DNA from: Apus apus
Taxonomy: Eukaryota > Chordata > Aves > Apodiformes > Apodidae
Direction: 5' to 3'
Length of the DNA stretch: 64,000 bases
NCBI RefSeq assembly: GCF_020740795.1
Contig: NC_067295.1
Span: 1,488,501 to 1,552,500, forward strand
Shown here: one piece after another, positions 53,129-64,000 of the stretch
Position numbering within the stretch: position 1 is the first letter of the stretch
Layout: the number at the start of each line of letters is the position of its first letter
Made by a program: the position numbers and the translations under genes
The notes under the pieces: generated by a model
Databases searched by the model: none
What the model saw: the letters and a program-made list of their open reading frames with translations, nothing else
Told to the model about the DNA's origin: nothing

Positions 53129-56100
53129 CCCCCCCTGCCGGTACCGATGGTGCCTTGAAGGTTCCCCTGCCCCTCCCCGCCCCCCCCGCTCCCTGCCCCC
53201 CTGTCATTCCCGGCCCCACCGCCCCCGCACGGAGACGCTGCCAGGGAGGAAATGTCAATAAAAGCGGAAGCCAAAGAAATCACCCGGTGCCCAGGAGCGC
53301 GGAGGGGGGGTCGATAAGTGCCATTGATCAGGTGCCCATCAGCGCGGTCCCTCGTCCTTGTCACTTGTCAATATTTGCTGTGAGGTGGGAGGGGACACTC
53401 GTCCCCCACCCCAGCCAGGGGGTGATGCTCCGGGGGTCGGGAAGCGCTTTTCCCAGCCCCTCAGACCTGGCTGGCCGGGACCTGCCGGCTCCAGCCCAGC
53501 GGGACCCTCCGCCGGGGCGGGGGGGATTTATTCTTCGGCCCCTTCCTCCGGCTGCTCCTCTGTGGCAGAAAATCGTGTTCCTAAGCCACGCAAGCCATGA
53601 GGAAAAATGTCAAGAGGCGGCTGCCAAGTGCTTTTCGGCTGAGAATTCTCGGTTTTGTTGAGGGAAAGGATCGTTTGTCTCCATGAAAAGCCTGTTTTGG
53701 GGGGAGGGAAGGAGTTGAACGTCCCCCCGCGGTGTCGGAGACCCGAGCGTGACAACCTGCATCCGCTGGGCTGCCCCCAGGCCGGGCTGGAGCTGCTGCC
53801 CGTGCCCCTGTGCCACCAAGGGGCTGCGGGGCAGGAGGAGCTGGATCCTGCCCCCCTGCCAGGGCAGGTGCTGCTGGATCAGCACAGGAGACCAGGTTCT
53901 GACTGTGGCAACGGGAGCATCCCGGTGTCCCCATCCTGGGAAGGGGCCATGGACAGGAGTGGGAACAAACCTGTCGTGGCAGCATGTGGTGCTGAGCAGC
54001 TGGGGCAGTGTCCTGCCCTCCCCCACCTCCTTCCCTGGGGAAGGAATCTGGCAGTGAAGCTGCCCCAAGCTCAGCTGAGCTGCTGACAGGGACGGATCCT
54101 GCACTTTGCCTCAACACAACTTTTTAAAAAGCCACCTCTTCTGATTTTGTTCTGCATCTCAAGAGACCTGGTGGGGTTTTTTTTTGGAGCTGTAGCTCCT
54201 GGAGTCATGGGATGGGGCATCTCAGTCCTTGGTTGAAGCAAATATCTCCTGAAGACAAGAAAGCTGAAGGCCCAGAGACCAGAAGAAAGTCTTGAAGAGC
54301 TGTGGTCTGTGTTTATGTGCATAGCTGTGTTTGAAGACAATCCCAGTTGAGCTGTGGCTTGGCTGGAGGTGGTTGGTGTTGGTGTCACCTACAGCAAAAC
54401 CTCAGCAGTTATTTCTTGCAGAGCTCTGAAACCATCTGCACAGTTTACAGCCCCAAATGAGCACAGGCTGCCAGGTGAAGGGTGGTGGCTCCACCAGGCT
54501 CTGAAAATCTTAGGGGACCAGAAGAAAGCAGTTAGGAGCAGTTCACTCTAGGATGGTGTGAGGTCCTGGAGAGACCTGATTTCAGCAGAAAACTCCCTTC
54601 TTCCTGGGTCTGGAGGACAACACTTAGAGCAGAAGAAGGTGGAGGGATGCTGAGGCAGCAGCTGGGTGTCCCCAGCAGCAGGCAGGTAGGTCCTGTGCTG
54701 CCTGTGTCACCTCATTCCTGGGCAGACTGCACATGAGCTCCCCGAGTCACCGAGCAGGACATAGAACAACTTTAAAGAACAAGTAAAACCGTTGCCACTT
54801 CAAAACTAGTCTCAGAATTGATGCCAGGCCTCCAACAGACTGATGCTCCTTTATTCTCCTGTTAATTAATTCCTTTGCCTCCAGTGAATTTCCATCTTTT
54901 ATTTCTGCTGCAATCAAAGGGCTGGGAGCAGCCAGGCTCGCATTAGGAACAGACCCATCCAACCTTTTTTTAATCTTCCTGTATCGGTTCCTTGTCTTTG
55001 CCTCGTGCTGCCACAGTGCATCTGAAGCACAGATGCCAGGAGAGGACACGTGGAAGGAGGGATGGGGCACACAGAGCCCTGCAGCTCGCTCTCAGCAGGT
55101 CTCCTTTGCTGGCAGAGGAGTGGAAGAGTCCAGATAAGCTCGCTCAGATACACAAGTGGGGCAGTTCCGTGGTCACCTGAGAAGCGCCTGATGATTTATG
55201 GTGTCATTAAAAGGTGACAGAGAGAGTCAAAAAGATTTGTAACATCTGCATCCACAACCCCAGCTCTGACCCTCACACCCCAGATACCAACATATTAAAT
55301 ATCCAAACAGGCCCTCAAGCCTGCGGGTCTCTTTGACAGAGAGCCCTGCACATCTGGTAACGTTTGGCCTGATATTCAAACCCTGGACAGTGTGCAATTA
55401 AAGGTAATTCACTCCTTGCCCTGGTGTGGGCTTGAGGAGGCTTTTGCTGCTTGGAAGACTGTCTTTGGAGGAGCCCCATGGAAGAGGAATGTGTAATTAA
55501 AGCTGATGTGAAAAGGAAGACGTTGGGGGTGAGAGTGGTGGTGTGGAAAGTAGTCATCTCCAGGTGGCAAAAGAGCCAGGGCTGGAGTTTCAACGTTTGG
55601 TAGAAGCTAAACCTGACCCCAACCAACAGCTCTATCTTCTGGCTTCTTGGTAGGGATGATAGCAGCTCCAAAACAGCCTCCTTAGCCTGTAGGTTTCTTC
55701 CCATGTCCAACACTAGAGTGACAGCATTGGCTGTCCTTGGACAGACTGTTGGATCTCCTTGTCTTCTTGCCCTCTGAAGACCATAGAGGTCCCAGGTGAT
55801 GGTGTTGACTCAGGTGGTGGGAGCCTGTGTTGCTAGAGTGATGCAGCAACCCTCTTTAGATTCATTATTTGCAGTTCTGACTTCTTGTCCCCTTGGTCAG
55901 GTGTTCTGCTCATTAGAGGCACAAAAGCGTAGGTGGAAGTGAAGGGTGCAAAGAGTGGGTGCTCGGAGGAGATGGTTTGTAGTGGGACACCTTGGCAGGG
56001 ATGGCCTGAGTGTGTTGTTGCATGTGTTGGTGTGCAGCAGAGCCTGTGTGTGGTAGGGCTGGAGAGCAGCGTGGGGTTGGTTGGTTTCCTTGCTCTGACA

Positions 56101-58582
56101 CGCATGTGCCGTGGTGTTCCCAGAGAGAGACATTCCTAATGGACCCTGGTCCTTCACACCTTCCCAGGTGGAGGAGGTCTCTTCTTCCAGGCCCTGGCAG
56201 ACCTGAATCAATGCCATTGGCTTTGGTGGAGTGATCCTGCTTTGCAGCCGGGGGGTTCCCAACTCAAATGACATCTCAGTCTGCTGGAGCTGCCTTGTTT
56301 TGTGTAAAGACTGATTTTTAGGTACAAGCAGGAGAAACCTCTTGGTGGAAGGGGCTGTGATGGGCACATTCACTTGGTAGAAATCTGCCCCAGGCTGAAC
56401 TTGCAGCCTCTGCTTTGAGCTGAGAAGGAGCAGCAAGGGGGGGTGCACGTGTTTCCAGAGCACAGGGGAGAGCTGGAGGTGGTGGGATAAAAGCAACATA
56501 TGTCTGATTGAACGGGCAGGGAAATGCAGGCCAGATGGCTGGGAACACCAACAACTGCTTCAGGATTTCTGAACTCTTTGCTCTCTGGAGCAAGATTACG
56601 GGCACTTGCAACCTTTTCCTCTCCAGTCAATTTGCCTCCTGTGTTGGCTGCGTTACTCTTGGCTCTTGAGGTTGTTTGTGACCTTCATAAATCTGTGAAA
56701 TTATCTGGGGTGTAAACATGGAATGTCTGTCAGGGAGTAGCCAAGGGTCTGTCAGGATGACCCCTCTGTCCCGGGGAGGTGGAAATGCCTTTTTGGCTGT
56801 CCCAGTCCTGTACATGTTGCAGGGTCTGAGCAGCCCTGTAGTCACTGGGGTCTGCTCCTCAGAGCAGAGGCAGATCCATGGGACAAGCACATGCTGTCCC
56901 AGCCATGAACTTGGGCAGAGTGAGGTCTGGTTTGCCCTGGTTTTCCTCTGGTGCTACCAGCCCGTGTAACTCAGCGGGGAAGCTGAGCTCACGCTGTTTG
57001 GGGTGCAGGAGTTGTCCTTCCTGGGAGAGAATTTGGAAACCAGGTCCCTGAGGGTGACACCTGGACCCCGTGTTACACAGGAGGAGGAAGGATGTGTTTG
57101 AAGGGATATGGAGATGGAGATAACAGTGCTTGAAATGCTCCTTGGGTCCTCAGGGTAGTTTTCTGGTGATCACCCACTGTTGCATTGTCCTCCCTGAAGT
57201 GGGGAAGGACTTGGAGAAGCCAGGAGGACCCTCCCAGGCCATGCTTCCTTCAGGTGTCCTGTTCTTCCCCAACTACTTCTCTGGCCAAATATCTCACCTT
57301 TTTCAGGAGCTTTCTTCAAAGCAGGATTTTGTTGTGGTTTGTTTTTTTAAAATTTTTTTAACACAAAGCCTCTTCCCAGAGGCAGCTGGGATGTGTGGGT
57401 GTGGGGGCTTCAGACCTGGGGAGGCTTGGAGAAGAAGATGGAGATTTGTGTTTTGGGGGAAAGGCTGATCTGCTTTGCTCCATCAGCAGCTCAGAATCAG
57501 CTGTTGAGCTTCTCTGGGGATGGTTGTAAAAACAGAGACTTTCTTGTCTTTGTTCTGCACCAGACAAACGGTGGTCAGGGTGGTGGGGTGGCCTCTGCAG
57601 GGAGGGGTCCTGCTGAGCCCTGGGCAGGTACCAGTGATGGGGGACCTGAGTCCTCTTGATCCTTGAAAATAGAGGGTGGGAGCAGAAGTTGCAGTTACGT
57701 GAAACTGGAAATCCTAAATAATCCAAAACTACTGCAGGCTGGAGGTTTCTTATTCGTACAATGAAAGGGAGAAGAAGAAAATAATCTGCCTGTAGAGCCT
57801 GGTTCCAGGAAACCCAATTGCAAATCAAACAAATTTGAGTTAATTCTTTTCCAAGCACAGCTCCATTCAGCCTTTTAAAAGTCAAGGGATTTAGGGATCT
57901 GGAGATAGTGTCAGTGTTTTTTTGGTAACAAGTACAAACTGTAGCAGGTTTTAAGACTTCAGAAGCTGTTTCTGATTAGCATCTTTTCTTTTGACAACTT
58001 TTTTTTTCTCTTCTGTAAAGAAAAAAAGGGGGGGGGAAAGGGCTTTTTGTAACACAGTTGGGCTAGAGATGGGGAAAAATCTGTTTGAAATATGCAGGGA
58101 CCTGAAAGAAAATCTTGAGTGAATAATAAGTTTAACTGACCTTAAAATATCCTGTTGCCATGAGGGATTTGAGAGTAATACTTCAAATGGATTTTTGATG
58201 ACGCTCTCCAGGCTGTGGGGAATTGAATATTTTACTCAACACGTTTTCTGATCTAAATTTTCACAATAACTAGCAGAAACTATTCCAAAATGCCTACAGA
58301 AGTTTTTGGGTTTTTTTCATGGTTTTTATTTTAAAGCTCCTGCCATGCAGGGAGAAATCAATTTGCCAGAAGGTGACTTGTCTGGGCTACTTTTCCCCCC
58401 CTCCCCATCCCTCACTGTTATATTTAATCCTTAAGCAGAGTTTATCTGAGCTGCAAGGACTTTCTTTCAGACCCTTGCAGCCCTTGCTGGGGCATAGTGG
58501 GACCCCCAGATCCTGGGACAGACCATCCCTGTGGTCGCTTCTCTCTGAAGTGGAAACAACCAATGGTTTCTGGGTGACCTGG

Positions 58583-58641
58583 CCATCCATCCATCCATCC
58601 ATCCATCCATCCATCCATCCATCCATCCATCCATCCATCCA
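58583..58641 (+). repeat. ATCC microsatellite
   Basis: About 14 uninterrupted CATC units, the longest clean tetranucleotide array of the window. Likely polymorphic. Confidence 0.95.
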
Positions 58642-60142
58642 CCCGCCAGCTTGTCCTCATGGGTGGCTCCAGGCTCCTGGGGGCTGGTTACATGTGCTTT
58701 TTCTGCATCTTTTTGACGTTAGTGATAAAACAAGCTTGGTGAACTTGAACTGGAAAAAAAAGGCATCTGTTTTATTGTGATGTCGAGGAGTGGCACAGAG
58801 GAACTGAGCAAGTGGCACGAGGCTGGAGAAGGCAGCCTCACTGGCAGCATCCCAGAGATTCCTGTGGAGAATCCAGGTGGGCAGGGAGGGCAGCAGGCAG
58901 GTGGGTGCAGGACTTCCCTGCTGGTGGGCACAGCTCTGCCCAGTGTGGTGGCCAGGGGCACCTGCCTCAGGTGGCCCTGCCTGGGGAGCTCCTTATTGAG
59001 TCTTTCCAACTTGTGCAAATGAGTTTGAGTTGCAAGGAGCGTGTTTCTCCTTCCTCTGTGACACTGGCCACCCCAAATACCCTGGTGCTGAGCGGGACCT
59101 GGGGAGCCTGAAGCCCAGCAAAGCAATGTCCTGGTGGGACTGCTGTGGATGGGATGGGTGGGGTGGATGGACCTGGGATGGGGTGGATGAGGTGGGTGGT
59201 TTTGGGCTGTGCTCCAGTTGCCTTGGGTCGTGATTCCAGCTGCCTCTTGGTCTTGGCTTTTAATGAAAATGTGCAAATTTCCTATTTTTGATCCTTGTCC
59301 TCCATGGAATCTGGCTGGAATCAGGCAGTGGGATCAGACACGGCCAGGGGAAGACGGGCAGACAGCCGGGCAGGCAGACAGGCCGTGGGATTGCTTAAGC
59401 CACATTTCCTTAGGAAACCAGGCTAAAAATAATCAAAATCCCATCCTTTCCCACAAACAGCTCTGGTTGCCACAATCCAATGCTTTTCCAGTGAAGAAAT
59501 GTTTTGTCAGAGAATTCCCAGTTGTTCCTGCTGGAGGGAAGGAGAGAGGGAACACCAGCTCTGGGGTGAGAGACCCCGACCTGCCGGGCTGGGGATGGAG
59601 CCTCCTCATCCCTGCCCGGCCCCCCCAGCCCGCCCAGCACTGGCACTGGGAGCTGGGAGCTGCCAAAGGCTCTGCCTGGAGAATTCCCCGTGCTCCTGGA
59701 GCCTTCCCAAAGCCTCCATGGCCCCTTTCTCTAAAGCTGGAGTGACAGCTTTGATATTTTTTTCTTCCCAGCAAAGTGCGTAATCCGCCCACGTCCCCCT
59801 CCTCGGGGGGAGGGGGGTTTCCTTCGCCTGGGGACCAGCTGAGCTGCAGAGCCAGGGGAGAGGGGGACAGGGGACCCTGCTGGGGGCCCTACACCACCCC
59901 AGCACCCCAAATTCCTGCTGTCTGGGTTTGGCTGCATTTCTGAGGCTTCTCCCCTGTCTGAGGAGGAAACAGTTCTGAGCTCCCGTGGGATGGGCGGCAG
60001 AATGGGGGGAGTCCTGCACGTGCAGGGGGGTGGCTGAGCAGGTTGATGGGAAGAGGAAACTTTTGGCAGCTGCTCCAGGGCCACAAGCTGTGTGTCCTCT
60101 CCCAGTTCCCTATGCCTGGCTCCTGCTGGCATTCCTGGCAGA

Positions 60143-60376
60143 TCATAGAGTCACAGACTGGTTTGGGTTGGAAGGGACCTTAAAGACCATCCAGTCCCAC
60201 CCCCTGCCATGGGCAGGGACACCTCCCACCAGCCCAGGCTGCTCCAAGCCCCATCCAACCTGCCCTTCAACACTGCCAGGGATGGGGCAGCCACAGCTTC
60301 CCTGGGCAGCCTGGGCCAGGGTCTCACCCCCCTCATAGTGAAGACTTTCTTCCCTATGTTGAACTTAAAACCCCCA
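60143..60376 (-). repeat. CR1 LINE 3' end fragment
   Basis: TCATAGAGTCACAGACTGG followed by GGTTGGAAGGGACCTTAAAG, then CATGGGCAGGGACACCTCCC and CATCCAACCTGCCCTTCAAC, up to ACTTTCTTCCCTATGTTGAA. This is the inverted CR1 3' end, so the element is on the minus strand. Confidence 0.92.
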
Positions 60377-60966
60377 TGAGATGCTGTTGGGATGTCCCTC
60401 CCTGCTTCTGCCGTGGGATGGGATGACATGGAGCTGCTCGGGCTGCAGGATCACTGGTGGCTCCAGGGCAAAGCTGAGCTCTGCTTTTTGCCAGGAAACG
60501 GGGCTTTTTCTGATAGTGGAAAAAAAAAAAATAAAAGAGAAAAAAAGAGCTAAATTTGTTTCCCATCCTCCCTCAGGCTGCATTACAAATTTGATGCAGA
60601 TGGGGAATCTTTTCCATTTCTCTGGAAAACTGGATGCATTTTCCATCCCCACAAGAGCAGCACGACAACATTCGACCCCAGACAAACACCAAACAATCCG
60701 TGTTTCTGGTTTTTGTTGCTGCTGGAGGCAGGGAGGGCAGAGGAGCTCCAGCCAGGAGCATCCAGAGCTGTGTCACATGGAGCTCATGCTTTGTGGAGAT
60801 CCAGGAGCTGGTCTGGGTGGAACTGAAGTGTAAGTTTTCCCTGTTGACCTCCAAAGCCAGGGAGGGAATGTGCAAAGTGCTGCAGAAACTGGGGGGATGG
60901 AGAAGCTTGGGCTGGTGGATGCTGCCAGCTCTGCTCTGGGGAAGGGTGAGATGAGGGGATGCTTTT

Positions 60967-61142
60967 AGAATCACAGAACAGTTTGGGATGGAAGGGACCT
61001 TAAAGATCATCCAGTCCAACCCCCCTGCATGGGCAGAGGCCCATCCCACAAGACCAGGTTGCTCCAGGCCCCATCCAACCTGCCCTTCAACACTGCCAGG
61101 GATGGGGCAGCCACAGCTTCCCTGGGCAACCTCTTCAACCTG
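60967..61142 (-). repeat. CR1 LINE 3' end fragment
   Basis: AGAATCACAGAACAGTTTGG, then GGAAGGGACCTTAAAGATCA and GGGATGGGGCAGCCACAGCT, ending near GGGCAACCTC. It has the same orientation as the copy 0.8 kb upstream and is very similar to it, but is more truncated. Confidence 0.9.
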
Positions 61143-64000
61143 GTTTGCTCTTGCCCGGGGGCTGTTGGACACTGTCTGGGTTCTGTGGGGTGAAATCTCT
61201 GTGCTGTTGGGTACAGCCCTGGCTCCTTTGCCCTGCAGGGCTGGAGAAGGTGGTGAGGAGGAGGCTGGACAGCCTGACTCCATCCCTGCTTTCTTGCAGG
61301 CAGCTCTCTCGAGAGGCTGGGGGGTAACCACCACCTTTGGGTGGGTTCACCTGGGGGCAGCCCTTTGCTGCCTGCTCCAGGCAGAGGGCAGCCTTGCATC
61401 CTGCCCAGGCAGGTGGGCAGCAGCCCAGTGGTTGTCCACACAAGCTGTCAATGGCACCACAGCAGCTCTGGAGAGATGGGAATGGCTGGATCCTGTGGTG
61501 GCTCCAGGACATCTGCTCCCAGCAGCCCCGCAGAGATCCCTGTGCTGGCCAAGAGCTGATGCTGCAGATGATGCTGCTGGTCTTGCCAGCTCTGGAACCT
61601 GGCCTGGGTACTCCCTGAAGTTTGCTGAAACTCAGGTAATGGCACCAATATGGTGCTTTTCCTCCCTTGGGCTGAGCCCTACAGCTCGTGCTTCACTGGG
61701 TGGTTAGTTGGAGCTGCTGTGTGCTCAGGGCAGAGCTGGGCTGGTTCAGCACCATGCAGTGAGGGCAGGATGGGCACTGCTGGCTCCTGTCCCTCCTCCT
61801 GTTCCCCTCCTGTCCTTCCTGCTCAGTGCCTGGTGCTGGCAGCAGCTGCTGGTGATGGGTTTGGATGCTGTGGGGCAGGGGCACCCCCGCCTTGCTGGGG
61901 CAGGAGGGTGGGGATGGAGAATGGATGGTCCCAGCAGGCTGGGATGGAGCTGGGCGGAGTGTGGCACCAGCTCAGATCTCCAGGAGATCCCATTCCTGGG
62001 GGAACTGAGGTCCTCAGTCACCAGTGATTTTGGCCAGCATTAGGTTCTGAAAGACCTTTGTGGATCTGGCCAAGAGAGCTTAAAACTGTCACTGGGAACG
62101 GCGCTGATGGATCCCCACGGCTTCGCTGCAGACCTCAGACCTGGCTCTGGTTCATGGGCCAGGACTGATTTATGTTTTCTTAGGTAGAAATGAGACAGTT
62201 TTGGACGCGTTTCAGAATGAGCTCGTGGTTAGTCTGAAGCTGAAGCTTTGAGCAGGGCTCGGGGCTTGTGGAGCAGGGCAGAGCCAGGCAGGGAAAGCAT
62301 TTTTGCAGAAGCCTCCACGAAATGCTGGCTGTGGACTCACCCCGTGCTGAACAGAGAGAGGGTGATGGGAGAGGGGTGACTGCCATGGTGGGGTGGGGCT
62401 CTCGCCTTGCTTGGAGCATCTGTGACTTCTAAGTCATCACATCCAACCTGTGCAATTTTAACTGGATGCTGGAGGTGCTGCAGGTGCTGCAGGCAGGAGA
62501 ATTACATGAAAATTGCTTTTGCCTGGTTTAAAACAGGGACTGTGTGCAAAGCTTTTACTGCTTGATGTACCTGCTGGAGTAGGACCTGGGGTCCTCAGTC
62601 AGGGGGATGCAGAGGCAGCCCCAGCAGTGTCGTGGTGAGGGCTGTGCCTGCTCAGTGTGGTCCTGGGTCATCTTCTGCCACAGCCACCCCAGGAGGAGCT
62701 GTGGATAGAACCTCAGCTCTCACCCTGGGTTCTGCCATCCTGCACCATGGTGCTGGGGCAGAGGAGCTCAGCATCCCAGGGGCATGACAGGGAGGGAGTT
62801 CTTCATCTCTTCTGCTGGAGGCAGCTCTCCCTTCCTTCTGATCCCCCTCATTCATGGAGACCTGATATCTGGTGCAACGTTTGGGACACTGGTTCAGAGG
62901 TAACATCATGGGGATTTATGGCCAGTTTGTTTCTCTAAAATGCACTAATTGCTTTCTAATGAGCATCTGACCCTTGGTGATGGCAGCAGGACCTGGTGGC
63001 TTCTGATCCCGGCTATGGTCCAGGAACCAGGAAGTGCCAAGTCCTCATTTTTGTCTGTTTCAAAGAGGAGAAAAGGTTAAAAAAAGACTCTGAAATGTTG
63101 GAATCAGTTATGTTAAAAGTTGTGAGGCTGGGGGGATCTCTTCTTTTCCCCCAAGGCTGCTGGGGGTCCCTCCCTCACCCCCTGCCAGGTGGGATGGTTG
63201 TCCAGGAGGTGTGAATGGAGAATGGATCATGGCAAAGGGCTCTCTCCTCTCTAAAGCACATGCCAGGGGGGACAGCCAGCCCTGCAGTGGTGGCCCTGAA
63301 GTGACCATCTGGAGAGCCTGGCACCCCCTGCCCCACAGCTCTGCGAGGGGCCGGGCTGGGCAGGGCAGCCCCATCCTGAGATCAGATCAACACGGATGCG
63401 CTGAAACTATTCAAGGCTCTGGGGACTTGTCTCGGCGCCTCGTCAGCATCTGCTGGTCACAGCAAAGCAGCTGCCGATTGGCCCGGCCAGTGGGAAGGTC
63501 CCCCTGGGGCTGACATGTGCGGATTCCTCCTCCTCCTCCTCTTCTTCCTCCCTCGTGCCGGTTCCTGCTGCTCCCGTTTCGGGGCTGGGATGGGGGTGTC
63601 CGACCTGGGGTTCCTCCCCGCCAGCCCCCCCAGGGGTGGGCAGGGCTGCCCTGGCTTGCTGGGGATGCCCCTCACCTGCATCCTGTGATCCCATCACCAC
63701 GGAGAGCAGCGCAGGTCCTGCCTAATTAGTCTGAGCTCATTAGCTGAGAGCTGATGGCTTGGGCTGGCACTGCCTGTGGGCTGGGACCACCGGTGGCCAC
63801 TGGCGCCCAGGATGTGACATCCCATGGATGCACTCAAAACGTTGGAGGATTTTGCTTCAAATATCAGTATCACAGCTCTGCTTGGTGGGCAGCAGCCTGA
63901 GGCCCTGCAGGCAACTCCAAAATGATGGATAACTCTTATTTTTATTCTTCTTCTGTCCCCTCCTAAAGCAGCAGACGCTGCTGTGCCATGTGTGGGGTGA

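Larger units (their letters stand above)
44655..64000 (+). other. Probable HS3ST6 intron 1 (incomplete)
   Basis: More than 19 kb with no exon that I can support. It contains three CR1 pieces (51184, 60143 and 60967), CTGT (47184) and ATCC (58583) microsatellites, A runs at 46661 and 49859, and a T-rich block at 52976. AT-rich islands occur around 46500-47060, 49880-50330 and 57890-58330. Family introns are often long. I cannot exclude that an unrelated gene begins before 64000. Confidence 0.6.

Noticed and set aside
52633-53661. 342-residue plus-strand open frame
   Set aside because: It runs through the T-rich low-complexity block (giving Leu/Phe/Tyr strings) and GC-rich flanks. No domain or splice support.
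54747-55070. 107-residue minus-strand frame with Lys/Arg-rich segment
   Set aside because: Composition is plausible for protein, but no family was recognised and no clear splice borders or start context were seen.

Overview
The window is vertebrate nuclear DNA, almost certainly from a bird. It has intron-split genes with GT-AG junctions, GC-rich CpG-island promoters, short introns, and several truncated CR1 LINE 3' ends, the dominant avian interspersed repeat. Six host genes are recognisable: RPS2, NDUFB10, RPL3L, a TEX2 paralogue, MSRB1 and HS3ST6. Five of them occur in the same relative order in human 16p13.3 (known gene order, not a search).

Layout. 1-2020: the 3' part of RPS2 (+), with an H/ACA snoRNA resembling SNORA64 in one intron. 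2495-3948: NDUFB10 (-), tail-to-tail with RPS2, with NRF1, YY1 and ZNF143-like motifs at its CpG-island promoter. 5210-12182: RPL3L (+), complete except that its one-codon first exon is uncertain. 12702-17590: a TEX2-like SMP-domain lipid-transfer protein (-), convergent with RPL3L. 22375-25232: MSRB1 (+), a selenoprotein with an in-frame TGA and a readable SECIS element in its 3' UTR. 25233-44288: about 19 kb with no gene found, holding simple repeats and AT-rich blocks that look like regulatory islands. 44289-44654: first exon of HS3ST6 (+). 44655-64000: no further exon found, so this is probably the start of an HS3ST6 intron longer than 19 kb, containing CR1 pieces, microsatellites and AT-rich islands.

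The genes do not form one pathway. RPS2 and RPL3L are ribosomal proteins (RPL3L is the striated-muscle form), NDUFB10 is a complex I subunit, MSRB1 reduces methionine-R-sulfoxide, the TEX2-like protein should act at ER contact sites, and HS3ST6 modifies heparan sulfate in the Golgi. The points most worth a second look are the TEX2 paralogue between RPL3L and MSRB1 (absent from the human locus as I know it), the MSRB1 UGA/SECIS pair, the intronic snoRNA, and two single-base frame disruptions (NDUFB10 last exon; a G10 run in HS3ST6 exon 1) that may be assembly errors. I found no novel multi-gene system. No tRNA, rRNA, CRISPR array, or retroviral or other capsid-bearing element was recognised.
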